Origin: Bog-1198 sp963727045
Lineage (GTDB): Bacteria; Pseudomonadota; Gammaproteobacteria; Steroidobacterales; Steroidobacteraceae
Assembly (NCBI GenBank): GCA_963727045.1
Contig: CAVSES010000001.1
Span: 620,001 to 684,000, forward strand
Direction: 5' to 3'
Length of the DNA: 64,000 nucleotides
The position numbers were made by a program, and so were the translations under genes. The notes below the pieces were generated by a model. That model saw only the letters and a list, made by a program, of their open reading frames with translations. It was not told where the DNA came from and made no database searches. Shown here piece after piece: positions 1 to 8,569 of the stretch; position 1 is the first letter of the stretch; each line of letters begins with the position of its first letter.

Positions 1-5
1 TCGTG

Positions 6-26
6 AAGGGGCTTTGACGGCCCCTT
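6..26. terminator. Possible bidirectional terminator hairpin
   Basis: A 7-bp perfect stem (AAGGGGC / GCCCCTT) with a 7-nt loop is flanked by short A and T runs on the two sides. It lies just beyond the stop of the minus-strand amidohydrolase gene, so it could end that transcript or one entering from outside the window. The T tract is short, so this is only a moderate call. Confidence 0.4.
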
Positions 27-96
27 TGGATCCCACCAGCTTTGGGCGAGGGCGGCGAACTTCGCAAGTTCTTGAGGGTCGGCATTTCGCGTTGAT

Positions 97-1392
97 TCAG
101 CCACGGGCATCGCCCTCCGTATTCAATCGCGCGGCCCAGCCATCGGCGTGCGCGGCAACGCGGTCCCAATCCAGTCGCATGAATTCTCCGTCCGACAGCA
201 GCTGGCGGCCGGCGACCCAGACGTCGCACACGATGTCACGGCCGCCGCCGAACACCAAGTGTGTTACGGGGTGCGTCATGGGTTGAGTGGCGGGGCCTGC
301 GAGATCGAGGCAGCACAGATCGGCCCATTTCCCGCGTTCAAGCGTGCCGACGTCTTCGAGTCCCAGAACAGCAGCACCGGCGCTGGTCGCCATGGCGAGC
401 GCGTCCCAGGCGCTGTGGTCCGGGTCGCCGGGGCGATCAAGGCTCGACATCGCGAGCGCGCACATCTTCATTTCCGTCCACAAGTCTTGGTTCGCGCAGG
501 CACCGTCTCCGGAGCCGACGCCCAACCGGATGCCGGACGCGGCCAGTTCGCACAGGGGCGGGAGGACCGGCCCGCGTGCGAGGCATGCCTGCAGGCCGAG
601 GCTGACCGCCATCCCGGTGCGCTGCGCAAGGTCGATGTCCGCCGCGCTCGCATGGGTCATATGCACCGCGGTCAGGGCGGGCGTCAGCAGGCCGAGCTGC
701 CACAGGCGCTCGATCGGCCGCGCTCCGTAAACCGCAACGGAGCGCGCAATTTCGTCCGTCGATGCATGCAGATCGATCTGGATTCCGGCGTCGAGTTCAT
801 CGGCCAGCATTGCGAGCCGGGCAAAGGTGGCGTCGCCCACCTCGTGCGCGGCATGCGGCGCGAAGACGGTCGAAATCAGCGGATGACCCGAAAATTCGTC
901 CCGAACGCGCAAGCCTTCGGTCAAATAATCCGCGGCCGTCCTTGCCCACGGGCTGGGCGTCTCGGCCACCGGCAGGCCGACCACCGCGCGCATTCCCTGC
1001 TCGCCGGCGGCGCGGGCCGCCTCGTCCGGAAAATAGCAGCGATCCGCAAAGCAGGTGATCCCCGAAATCAGCATTTCCGCGACCGCCGCCATGACGCCAT
1101 CCCTGACGAATTCGCGGCCGGCGGCACGCGCCTCGCGGGCCGGCGAACCCGCCCGCAGCAGCGACATCGCGGCGCGCGTATGCGTGTTGATCAAACCCGG
1201 CATCAAGAGATGCGAGGAGCGTTGAATGACGGAGCCCGCGGCATAGCGCTGCGCCGCATCGCCGCTCGGCAGAAGATCGAGAATTCGACCATCGCGCACC
1301 ACCAAGGCGTGGTTTTCGAGCACCCGCCCGCGATTCGTCATGGGCACGATCCAACGTGCGTCGATGCGTAGGTCAGCGGGAACGGAGGGCAT
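97..1392 (-). CDS. TRZ/ATZ (MtaD-like) amidohydrolase with altered metal site
   Basis: A 431-residue metal-dependent hydrolase of the MtaD/TrzA/AtzB type, the family that deaminates S-adenosylhomocysteine, methylthioadenosine or chlorinated triazines. The start ATG gives MPSVPADLRI, and the family layout follows: a small beta-sandwich, the PGLINTH segment near residue 66, a metal-type His at about 209 (DLHAS), HMTH near 244 and an Asp at about 296 (GSGDGA). The normal HxH metal pair reads H71-T-R73, so one expected ligand is arginine, and the usual HCPESN loop is replaced by LGLQACLAR. It is divergent from gyrA; from memory, mtaD homologues sit near gyrA in other gammaproteobacteria. The substrate is unknown and the protein may have a different activity or none. 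The reading frame continues upstream antisense to gyrA, but only this part has family similarity. Confidence 0.8.
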   Translation of the reverse strand: MPSVPADLRIDARWIVPMTNRGRVLENHALVVRDGRILDLLPSGDAAQRYAAGSVIQRSSHLLMPGLINTHTRAAMSLLRAGSPAREARAAGREFVRDGVMAAVAEMLISGITCFADRCYFPDEAARAAGEQGMRAVVGLPVAETPSPWARTAADYLTEGLRVRDEFSGHPLISTVFAPHAAHEVGDATFARLAMLADELDAGIQIDLHASTDEIARSVAVYGARPIERLWQLGLLTPALTAVHMTHASAADIDLAQRTGMAVSLGLQACLARGPVLPPLCELAASGIRLGVGSGDGACANQDLWTEMKMCALAMSSLDRPGDPDHSAWDALAMATSAGAAVLGLEDVGTLERGKWADLCCLDLAGPATQPMTHPVTHLVFGGGRDIVCDVWVAGRQLLSDGEFMRLDWDRVAAHADGWAARLNTEGDARG

Positions 1393-1449
1393 AACTTCAG
1401 TATATCGGCTAAACGGCTCCGCGGCCCCTAGCCCGAGTCGGATATGTGC

Positions 1450-1455
1450 TAGAAT
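1450..1455 (+). promoter_or_regulatory. Candidate gyrA -10 element
   Basis: TAGAAT preceded by TGTGC lies about 80 nt before the gyrA start in the 141-bp gap from the divergent amidohydrolase. No good -35 hexamer is seen at the right distance. The assignment rests on the hexamer and its position only. Confidence 0.35.
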
Positions 1456-1533
1456 TCGTCCATGTTGAGACCATGTCTCGCCTCCTTTAAACCCGTTTAA
1501 TAAAGCCGCGAAGGCTTCACCGGACTCTCGCAA

Positions 1534-4152
1534 ATGGCCGAGATCGCTCGCGAAATATTGCCCGTAAATCTCGAAGACGAGATGCGCAAATCGTATCTCG
1601 ATTACGCGATGAGCGTCATCGTCGGCCGTGCTTTGCCCGACGTGCGCGATGGCTTGAAACCCGTGCACCGGCGGGTGCTGTACGCCATGCGGGAATTGAG
1701 CAACGACTGGAACAAGGCGTACAAGAAATCGGCCCGCGTCGTCGGGGACGTCATCGGCAAGTATCACCCGCACGGCGATGCGTCGGTGTACGACGCGATC
1801 GTGCGCATGGCGCAGGAATTCTCGATGCGCTACCTGCTGGTCGACGGGCAGGGGAATTTCGGCTCGGTGGACGGCGACCCGCCGGCGGCGATGCGATATA
1901 CCGAAGTGCGCATGTCGCGGCTGGCCGGCGAACTGCTCGCGGACATCGACAAGGAAACCGTCGATTTCAACCCGAACTACGACGAGTCCGAAAGCGAGCC
2001 CGCGGTGCTGCCGGCGCGCATTCCGAACCTCTTGATCAACGGGTCGTCGGGCATCGCGGTGGGCATGGCGACCAACATCCCGCCCCACAATCTGACGGAA
2101 ATCATCAGCGCCTGCATCGCGCTCATCGAGAACCCCGAGATCACGCTCGCTCAGCTGATGCAGATCGTTCCCGGCCCCGATTTTCCCACGGCCGGGCTGA
2201 TCAACGGCGCGCAGGAAATCGTGGCGGCGTACAAGACCGGCCGCGGCCGGCTGCACGTGCGCGCCCGCACTCATTTCGAGGACGTGGGCAAGGGCGACCG
2301 GCAGGCGATCGTGATAACCGAATTGCCCTACCAGGTGAACAAGGCGCGACTGATCGAGCGAATCGCCGATCTGGTGCGCGACAAGCTCATCGACGGCATC
2401 GCATCGGACGGCCTGCGCGACGAATCCGACAAGGACGGCATGCGCGTCGTCATCGAACTGAAGCGCGGCGAAGTGCCGGAGATTCTCCTCAACAATCTGT
2501 ATGCGCAGACCACCATGGAACAGGTGTTCGGCATCAACATGGTCGCCCTGGTCGACGGCCAGCCGCGCCTGCTGAGCCTCAAGGAGATGCTCGACGCGTT
2601 CCTGCGTCACCGGCGCGAGGTCGTCACGCGGCGCACCGTTTACGAGCTGCGCAAAGCGCGCGAGCGCGGCCATGTTCTCGAGGGGCTCGCGATCGCACTC
2701 GCGAACATCGATGAGATCATCGCGGCGATCAAGGCCTCGCCTTCGCCCGCCGATGCCAAAACGGCGCTGATGTCGCGGCCATGGAAGTCCGGCGCGGTGC
2801 CGGAAATGCTGGCGCGCGCGGGCGCCATCAGCACCCGGCCGGACGGCGAAATTTCGCCGCTCGGCATCGTGGAGGGCGGCTACCGCCTGACGGAAACGCA
2901 GGCGCAGGCGATTCTGGAGATGCGCCTGAACCGGCTGACCGGCCTGGAGCAGGACAAGATCATCGCCGAGTTCCAGGAGCTGCTGGAGCAAATCCGCGAC
3001 CTGTCGGATATCCTGGCGCGCCCCGAGCGTCTGCTCGAGGTGATCCGCAACGAACTCGAATACATCCGCGACACCTTCGGCGACAAGCGCCGCACGGAAA
3101 TCCTGGTCAATCACGAGGATCTGACGACCGAAGATCTGATTTCTCCCGAAGACGTCGTGGTGACGCTGTCGCACGGCGGCTACGCCAAGGCGCAGCCGGT
3201 GTCGGACTACCAGGCGCAGCGGCGCGGCGGGCGCGGCAAGGCGGCGACCAGCGTCAAGGACGAGGATTTCGTCGACAAGCTGTTCGTGGCGAACACCCAC
3301 GACACGCTCCTGTGCTTCTCAGATCACGGAAAAGTGTACTGGTTGAAGGTCTATCAGCTGCCGCAGGCAAGCCGCGGTTCCCGCGGCAAGCCCATCGTCA
3401 ACCTGCTGCCGCTGCAGGAGGGAGAGCGCATCAGCGCAATGCTGTCGATCAAGGATTTCGAAGAGGGCAAGTTCGTGTTCATGGCGACGAGCCTGGGCAC
3501 GGTCAAGAAGACCTCCCTGGCCTTGTTCTCGCGGCCGCGCGCGAGCGGCATCATCGCGGTCGCGCTCGACGAGGGCGACAAACTGGTCGGCGTGGCCATC
3601 ACCGACGGAACCAAGGACATACTGCTGTTCACGACCGCCGGCAAGGCGATCCGCTTCATGGAGGAGGAGGTCCGGCCCATGGGGCGCGAAGCGGCCGGTG
3701 TGCGGGGCGTGCGCTTGGCCGACGATCAGAGGGTCAATGCGCTGATCGTCGCCGAGCAGGGATTCATACTCACCGCATCGCAGAACGGCTTCGGCAAACT
3801 CACCCCGCTCGACGAATTTCCGAAGCATGGACGCGGCGGTCAAGGGGTCATTGCATTGCAGATCACCGACCGCAACGGACGGATGGTGGGGGCTCTTCAG
3901 GTGAGCGTCGACGACGAGATCATGCTGATGAGCCAGAACGGCGTCCTGGTGCGCACGCCGGTGAAGGACATTTCGGTGGTCGGACGAAATACGCAGGGCG
4001 TTCGTCTGATCCGGCTGGAGGAGGGCGACCAGCTCTCGGGGCTCGAGCGCATCGACGGCCTCGCGGCGGATGCGGAAGCCGACACGCCGGCCGAATATCC
4101 CCCGGATGAAGATGCCGACCGCCAGGACGGCGCGCCGCCCGCCGATTCATAA
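1534..4152 (+). CDS. gyrA: DNA gyrase subunit A
   Basis: The 872-residue A subunit of the type II topoisomerase that introduces negative supercoils, acting as an A2B2 complex with GyrB. The N-terminal breakage-reunion domain has the catalytic tyrosine at residue 122 in the RYTEVR context, with numbering identical to E. coli. The six-bladed C-terminal DNA-wrapping domain begins around residue 530 and holds a GyrA box (QRRGGRGK, near 560). The quinolone region reads GDASVYD at 81-87, so position 83 is Ala where E. coli has Ser; Asp87 is kept. The C-terminus is acidic (residues about 850-872), as in many gyrases. No strong ribosome site is visible, but MAEIAREILPVNLEDEM is the normal family start. 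serC follows after 12 bp, suggesting cotranscription. Confidence 0.98.
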   Translation: MAEIAREILPVNLEDEMRKSYLDYAMSVIVGRALPDVRDGLKPVHRRVLYAMRELSNDWNKAYKKSARVVGDVIGKYHPHGDASVYDAIVRMAQEFSMRYLLVDGQGNFGSVDGDPPAAMRYTEVRMSRLAGELLADIDKETVDFNPNYDESESEPAVLPARIPNLLINGSSGIAVGMATNIPPHNLTEIISACIALIENPEITLAQLMQIVPGPDFPTAGLINGAQEIVAAYKTGRGRLHVRARTHFEDVGKGDRQAIVITELPYQVNKARLIERIADLVRDKLIDGIASDGLRDESDKDGMRVVIELKRGEVPEILLNNLYAQTTMEQVFGINMVALVDGQPRLLSLKEMLDAFLRHRREVVTRRTVYELRKARERGHVLEGLAIALANIDEIIAAIKASPSPADAKTALMSRPWKSGAVPEMLARAGAISTRPDGEISPLGIVEGGYRLTETQAQAILEMRLNRLTGLEQDKIIAEFQELLEQIRDLSDILARPERLLEVIRNELEYIRDTFGDKRRTEILVNHEDLTTEDLISPEDVVVTLSHGGYAKAQPVSDYQAQRRGGRGKAATSVKDEDFVDKLFVANTHDTLLCFSDHGKVYWLKVYQLPQASRGSRGKPIVNLLPLQEGERISAMLSIKDFEEGKFVFMATSLGTVKKTSLALFSRPRASGIIAVALDEGDKLVGVAITDGTKDILLFTTAGKAIRFMEEEVRPMGREAAGVRGVRLADDQRVNALIVAEQGFILTASQNGFGKLTPLDEFPKHGRGGQGVIALQITDRNGRMVGALQVSVDDEIMLMSQNGVLVRTPVKDISVVGRNTQGVRLIRLEEGDQLSGLERIDGLAADAEADTPAEYPPDEDADRQDGAPPADS

Positions 4153-4164
4153 GATTTCATTTCG

Positions 4165-5241
4165 ATGCGCGCATTCAATTTCTCCCCCGGGCCCGCCGTG
4201 TTGCCGCTCGAGGTCATGGAACAGGCGCAGGCGGAACTGCTCGACTGGCGCGCGAGCGGCATGTCGGTCATGGAGATCAGCCACCGCAGCAAGGCGTTCA
4301 TGCAGGTGGCGGCCGACGCCGAGGCGGACTTGCGCGAACTGCTGGCGATACCGCACGACTACAAGGTGCTGTTCCTGCAGGGCGGGGCTTCGGCACAGTT
4401 CTCCTTGGTGCCGTTGAACCTTGCGGCACCGCACTGCACCGTCGATTACATCAACACCGGGCATTGGTCCCAAAAGGCCATCGACGAGGCGGCCCGCTAT
4501 TGCCAGGTTCACGTCGCCGGCGACGCCGGGTCCGATTACCTGCGGGTTCCGGCGCAGAGCGAGCTGCAGTTCACCGCCGGCGCCGCCTACGTGCATTACA
4601 CGCCGAACGAGACCATCGGCGGCGTCGAATTCGGCTACGTACCCGAGGTTCGAGGCGTGCCGCTCGTTGCGGACATGTCGTCGAGCATTCTGTCGCGGCC
4701 CATCGACGTCTCGAAGTTCGGGCTCATCTATGCCGGCGCTCAAAAGAACATCGGTCCTTCGGGCCTCACGGTGGCGATCGTGCGCGAGGACCTCATCGGC
4801 CATGCACGCCCCGAAACGCCGCGGGTGTTCGATTACAAGGCGATTGCGGACAATCACTCCATGCTGAACACTCCTCCAACCTTCGCCTGGTACATGGCGG
4901 GTCTGGTGTTCAAGTGGCTGAAGAGCAACGGCGGCCTGGCCGCGGCGGGCGAACGCAATAGCGTCAAGGCCCGGACGCTGTACTCCGCGGTCGATTCGTC
5001 CGCGCTCTATCGCAACGCGGTCGCGAAGGATTCGCGATCGTGGATGAACGTGACGTTCACGCTGAAAGATCCGGCGCTGGATGGCGCATTTCTCGACGGA
5101 GCCGCGGCGGCCGGACTGCACGGCCTCAAGGGGCACCGGGTATCGGGGGGCATGCGCGCCAGCATCTACAACGCCATGCCGCTCGCCGGCGTGGAGGCGC
5201 TGATCGCGTTCATGCGTGAATTCGAGCGTCGGCACGCGTGA
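4165..5241 (+). CDS. serC: Phosphoserine aminotransferase
   Basis: A 358-residue PLP-dependent class V aminotransferase that converts 3-phosphohydroxypyruvate and glutamate to phosphoserine; the same enzyme also acts in pyridoxine synthesis in many bacteria. The FNFSPGPAVLP start, the GGASAQF phosphate-binding loop near residue 74 and the AGAQKNIGPSG segment carrying the PLP lysine near residue 195 are diagnostic, and the length is normal. It lies 12 bp after gyrA and 9 bp before pheA, in the gyrA-serC-pheA-aroA order common in gammaproteobacteria. From memory, hisC and tyrA often sit in this cluster in pseudomonads; neither is present here. Confidence 0.97.
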   Translation: MRAFNFSPGPAVLPLEVMEQAQAELLDWRASGMSVMEISHRSKAFMQVAADAEADLRELLAIPHDYKVLFLQGGASAQFSLVPLNLAAPHCTVDYINTGHWSQKAIDEAARYCQVHVAGDAGSDYLRVPAQSELQFTAGAAYVHYTPNETIGGVEFGYVPEVRGVPLVADMSSSILSRPIDVSKFGLIYAGAQKNIGPSGLTVAIVREDLIGHARPETPRVFDYKAIADNHSMLNTPPTFAWYMAGLVFKWLKSNGGLAAAGERNSVKARTLYSAVDSSALYRNAVAKDSRSWMNVTFTLKDPALDGAFLDGAAAAGLHGLKGHRVSGGMRASIYNAMPLAGVEALIAFMREFERRHA

Positions 5242-5250
5242 GGTCAGAAA

Positions 5251-6444
5251 ATGGCAAGCAATAAGAAGTCCGCGCGCAAGGGCAGGCCGGGCAAGAACCG
5301 GGCCGGGAACGCATCGGATTCCCCGTCCTCCGGCAAGTCCGCCCCCGGGGTGACGCCGGCGAGCGGCGGACTCGGGGACATCCGCAACAGCATCGACGCC
5401 ATCGACGCGCGGATTCACGCGCTGCTCAACGAGCGTGCACGCTATGCGCAATTGGTCGGAATCTCCAAGTCGGCCTCGGGCAAGGCGGTGGATTTCTACC
5501 GCCCGGAGCGCGAGGCGGAGGTCCTTCGCATGGCGCTGGAGCGCAATCAAGGACCGCTGCGCAATGAGGAGATCGCGCGGCTGTTTCGCGAAATCATGTC
5601 GGCTTGCCTCGCACAGCAGGAACCTCTCAAAGTGGCCTTCTTGGGGCCGGAAGGCACGTTCACCCAGGCGGCGGTGCTCAAGCATTTCGGCTCCTCGGTG
5701 CGCGCGCTGCCATTGCCGGCCATCGACGAGGTGTTCCACGAAGTCGAGGGCGGCATCGCGGACTTCGGCGTGGTGCCCATCGAAAACTCGAGCGAGGGCA
5801 CCGTCAATCACACGCTGGACATGTTCCTCGCCTCTGCGCTCAAGATCTGCGGTGAGGTGGAACTGCGGATCAATCACCACTTGATGGGAAAGATGACGGC
5901 CACCGAGGCGGTCAAGCGTGTGTGCGCGCACCCGCAGGCGTTGGCGCAATGCCGGGCGTGGCTGGACGCCGAGCTCCCGGACGCCGAACGGGTCGCCGTT
6001 TCCAGCAACGCGGAGGGCGCGCGGCGTGCGCGCGATGAGCGCGGAACCGCGGCAATAGCCAGCCGGGCAGCCGCGGAGATTTACGGTCTGAACCTGCTCG
6101 CGACCGAAATCGAGGACCGCCAGGACAACACGACCCGGTTCCTGGTGGTGGGCAGAAAGCTGTTCAGTGCGAGCGGCGCCGATCGCACCACGCTGTTGGT
6201 GTCCGGCGCGGACACGGACGATCCAGGCGCTCTGTTCAGGCTGCTCGAGCCTCTCGCCCAGCATCGCGTCAACATGACGCGCATCGAATCGCGCCCGTCC
6301 CGCAAGCGCAAATGGGACTACGTGTTCTTCATCGACATCGAGGGGCACGTCAGCGACCCGCCGGTTGCCCAGGCACTCGCTGCGCTCGAGGGCCGGGCAT
6401 CATTGTTCAAAGTGCTGGGTTCGTATCCGCGGGCCGTGCTCTGA
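5251..6444 (+). CDS. pheA: Bifunctional chorismate mutase / prephenate dehydratase
   Basis: A 397-residue fusion enzyme of phenylalanine synthesis that rearranges chorismate to prephenate and then dehydrates it to phenylpyruvate. An AroQ-type helical mutase domain spans about residues 45-130 (LGDIRNSIDAIDARI). The prephenate dehydratase domain starts at KVAFLGPEGTFTQAA and contains the ENSSEGTVNHTLD and DNTTRF motifs. The ACT regulatory domain is near residues 310-390 and holds the ESRPS motif linked to phenylalanine feedback. The first 40 residues are a Lys/Arg/Ser/Gly-rich low-complexity extension of unknown role; an internal start would remove it, but the upstream ATG has a GAGG ribosome site. 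Confidence 0.97.
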   Translation: MASNKKSARKGRPGKNRAGNASDSPSSGKSAPGVTPASGGLGDIRNSIDAIDARIHALLNERARYAQLVGISKSASGKAVDFYRPEREAEVLRMALERNQGPLRNEEIARLFREIMSACLAQQEPLKVAFLGPEGTFTQAAVLKHFGSSVRALPLPAIDEVFHEVEGGIADFGVVPIENSSEGTVNHTLDMFLASALKICGEVELRINHHLMGKMTATEAVKRVCAHPQALAQCRAWLDAELPDAERVAVSSNAEGARRARDERGTAAIASRAAAEIYGLNLLATEIEDRQDNTTRFLVVGRKLFSASGADRTTLLVSGADTDDPGALFRLLEPLAQHRVNMTRIESRPSRKRKWDYVFFIDIEGHVSDPPVAQALAALEGRASLFKVLGSYPRAVL

Positions 6445-6448
6445 TTCG

Positions 6449-7777
6449 ATGGCCGCTCCGCGCAAATTCGACGCGCAGCCCTCGACCGGCGTGTCGGGGG
6501 CGGTCACGGTACCGGGCGACAAATCCATTTCGCACCGCGCGCTGATGTTGTCCGGCATCGCCGAGGGGTTGAGCGAAGTGACGGGGTTTCTCGCCAGCGA
6601 GGATTGTCTGGCGAGCCTGGCTGCGATGCGTGCATTGGGGGTTCGCATCGAACAACCGGGTCCCACGCACATCCTGGTTCACGGAGTCGGGTTGCGCGGC
6701 CTCAAGGCGGCGAACGCAACTCTGGACATGGGCAATGCAGGAACCGCCATGCGGCTGTTCACGGGTCTCTTGTCGGCGCAGGCGTTCGATTCGCGGCTGG
6801 TCGGCGACGCATCGCTCATGAAGCGCCCCATGGAACGGGTGGCGGCGCCGCTGCGCATGATGGGGGCCGATGTCCGCACCCATAACGGCACGCCGCCGGT
6901 CGATATCCGCGGCGGACGCAGCCTGCACGGAATCGAGTTCAGCATGCCGGTGGCGAGCGCCCAGGTGAAGTCGGCGATACTGTTCGCCGCACTGTATGCC
7001 GACGCGCCCACCACGGTCATCGCGCCGGCGGTCAACCGCGATCACAGCGAGCGGATGCTCAAGAGCTGCGGCGTGAGTGTCGACATCGACGGACTTCGCG
7101 CGACGCTGCATCCGCCCGACAAGTTGACGGGCCAGCGGCTCAACGTACCCGGCGATTTCTCCTCGGCGGCGTTTTTCATCGTCGCCGGACTATTGGGTGC
7201 AACCACCGCGGGCCTCATGATAAAAAACGTGGGAATGAACCCGACGCGCACCGGCCTGCTCGATGTCTTGCGCGCCATGGGCGCGAATATCCAAACGTTG
7301 AACCCGCGTCAAAGCGGCGCCGAGCCGGTCGCGGACTTGCTGATCCACGCATCTGAATTGCGGGGCATCCGGGTTCCGGTGGAACTCGTGCCGCTGGCGA
7401 TCGACGAGTTGCCGGTACTGCTCATCGCGGCGGCCTGTGCGGCCGGCGAAACCATCGTCACGGGTGCCGAGGAGCTGCGCGTCAAGGAAAGCGACCGGAT
7501 CGCCGCCATGAGCGCGGGGCTCCGGGCCCTGGGCGTGGCCCACAGCGTGTTGCCCGATGGGATGCGGCTCGAAGGTCGCGGCGATGGTGCGATGTTCAGC
7601 GGCGGCGAGGTCGACAGCTTCGGCGATCATCGGATCGCCATGTCATTTGCCGTTGCGAGTCTGCGGGCGGCGAAACCAATCGTGATTCGCGATGTGGCGA
7701 ACGTGGCCACCTCCTTTCCCGGCTTCGTTGAGCTGGCGCGCTCGGTGGGCTTCCACCTGTTCGAGTCGGCCGTTTAG
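6449..7777 (+). CDS. aroA: EPSP synthase, class II-like
   Basis: A 442-residue 3-phosphoshikimate 1-carboxyvinyltransferase, which joins shikimate-3-phosphate and phosphoenolpyruvate in the shikimate pathway. The ATG 4 bp after pheA is chosen because MAAPRKFDAQPSTG matches the family start; an upstream in-frame start would overlap pheA. All four signatures described for class II (glyphosate-insensitive) EPSP synthases can be read: GDKS at 23-26, SAQVK, R-D-H-S-E and NPTR. The PEP-site segment is GNAGTAMRL at 95-103, with Gly kept at the position that is Ala in CP4 and Leu where E. coli has Pro101. It sits between pheA and cmk, 24 bp before cmk. Confidence 0.96.
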   Translation: MAAPRKFDAQPSTGVSGAVTVPGDKSISHRALMLSGIAEGLSEVTGFLASEDCLASLAAMRALGVRIEQPGPTHILVHGVGLRGLKAANATLDMGNAGTAMRLFTGLLSAQAFDSRLVGDASLMKRPMERVAAPLRMMGADVRTHNGTPPVDIRGGRSLHGIEFSMPVASAQVKSAILFAALYADAPTTVIAPAVNRDHSERMLKSCGVSVDIDGLRATLHPPDKLTGQRLNVPGDFSSAAFFIVAGLLGATTAGLMIKNVGMNPTRTGLLDVLRAMGANIQTLNPRQSGAEPVADLLIHASELRGIRVPVELVPLAIDELPVLLIAAACAAGETIVTGAEELRVKESDRIAAMSAGLRALGVAHSVLPDGMRLEGRGDGAMFSGGEVDSFGDHRIAMSFAVASLRAAKPIVIRDVANVATSFPGFVELARSVGFHLFESAV

Positions 7778-7801
7778 GCCCAGAAGATACGGGGTGCTGC
7801 A

Positions 7802-8482
7802 ATGAACAGGGTGCCGGTAATGACCATCGACGGCCCGTCGGGATCCGGCAAGGGCACCGTGAGCCGCGCTGCCGCACGCGCGCTCGGCTGGGCCCTGCTC
7901 GATAGCGGCGCGCTGTACCGTCTGGTCGCCCTGGCGGGCCGGCAGGCGGGGATCGGCCTCGATGACGGCCCTGGACTGGCCCGCCTCGCCCGGGGGCTTG
8001 ACCTCAAGTTCGGCTCCGACGCGGCGGGGGAAGAGGTCGTCTGGCTCGACGGCAAGGATGTCACCCGGGCCATTAGGACCGAAGAGGCGGGCAATGACGC
8101 CTCCAAGGTCGCGTCCCTGGCAGGGGTGCGCGAGGCGCTCCTGGAGCGCCAGCGGCGCTTTGCCGTGCCCCCGGGCCTGGTGGCGGACGGGCGCGACATG
8201 GGTACCGTGGTATTCCCGCACGCCGAGGTTAAGATTTTTCTCACGGCGAGCGCTGCCGAGCGGGCCGCCAGGCGCCATAAGCAGTTGAAAGAAAAGGGGG
8301 TTGCTGCTACCCTTGCCGCCCTTTCGCTGGAGATAGCGGAGCGCGATCGGCGGGATACGAATCGCGCGATTTCGCCGCTAGTCGCAAGCGCAGACGCGCT
8401 CCTGCTGGATACGACGGGCATGTCCGTCGAGCAAGTGGTCGAGCGCGTCTTGGGTTTGGCCCGCGGGCGTCTGTCGATTTAG
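7802..8482 (+). CDS. cmk: Cytidylate kinase
   Basis: A 226-residue (d)CMP kinase that transfers phosphate from ATP to CMP and dCMP in pyrimidine salvage. The P-loop GPSGSGKGT is at residues 11-19, DSGALYRLVAL forms the CMP-binding start, and DGRDMGTVVFP is the conserved nucleotide-binding segment. Length and the aroA-cmk-rpsA order match the gammaproteobacterial norm. It is probably cotranscribed with aroA; the 87-bp gap to rpsA leaves room for a separate rpsA leader. Confidence 0.97.
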   Translation: MNRVPVMTIDGPSGSGKGTVSRAAARALGWALLDSGALYRLVALAGRQAGIGLDDGPGLARLARGLDLKFGSDAAGEEVVWLDGKDVTRAIRTEEAGNDASKVASLAGVREALLERQRRFAVPPGLVADGRDMGTVVFPHAEVKIFLTASAAERAARRHKQLKEKGVAATLAALSLEIAERDRRDTNRAISPLVASADALLLDTTGMSVEQVVERVLGLARGRLSI

Positions 8483-8530
8483 GCTGCGGCGTTCATGGAT
8501 TGATCGCCGTTATTTTATGGTAACCCCTCA

Positions 8531-8549
8531 GGCACACGGGAACCGTGCC
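8531..8549 (+). promoter_or_regulatory. Hairpin in rpsA leader
   Basis: GGCACACGG and CCGTGCC form a short GC-rich hairpin around a GAA loop, ending 20 nt before the rpsA start and just upstream of its AGAGAG ribosome site. S1 is known to autoregulate through structured leaders in E. coli. Whether this hairpin does the same is inference. Confidence 0.35.
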
Positions 8550-8569
8550 AGGGAATAGTAAGAGAGAAC

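Noticed and set aside
1393..3300. Minus-strand open frame continuing from the amidohydrolase through gyrA
   Set aside because: It is the antisense of gyrA in GC-rich codons; the translated stretch has no family pattern and a normal start ATG exists at 1392.
4147..6348. 733-residue minus-strand frame over serC and pheA
   Set aside because: Antisense shadow of serC-pheA, both with complete sense-strand motifs.
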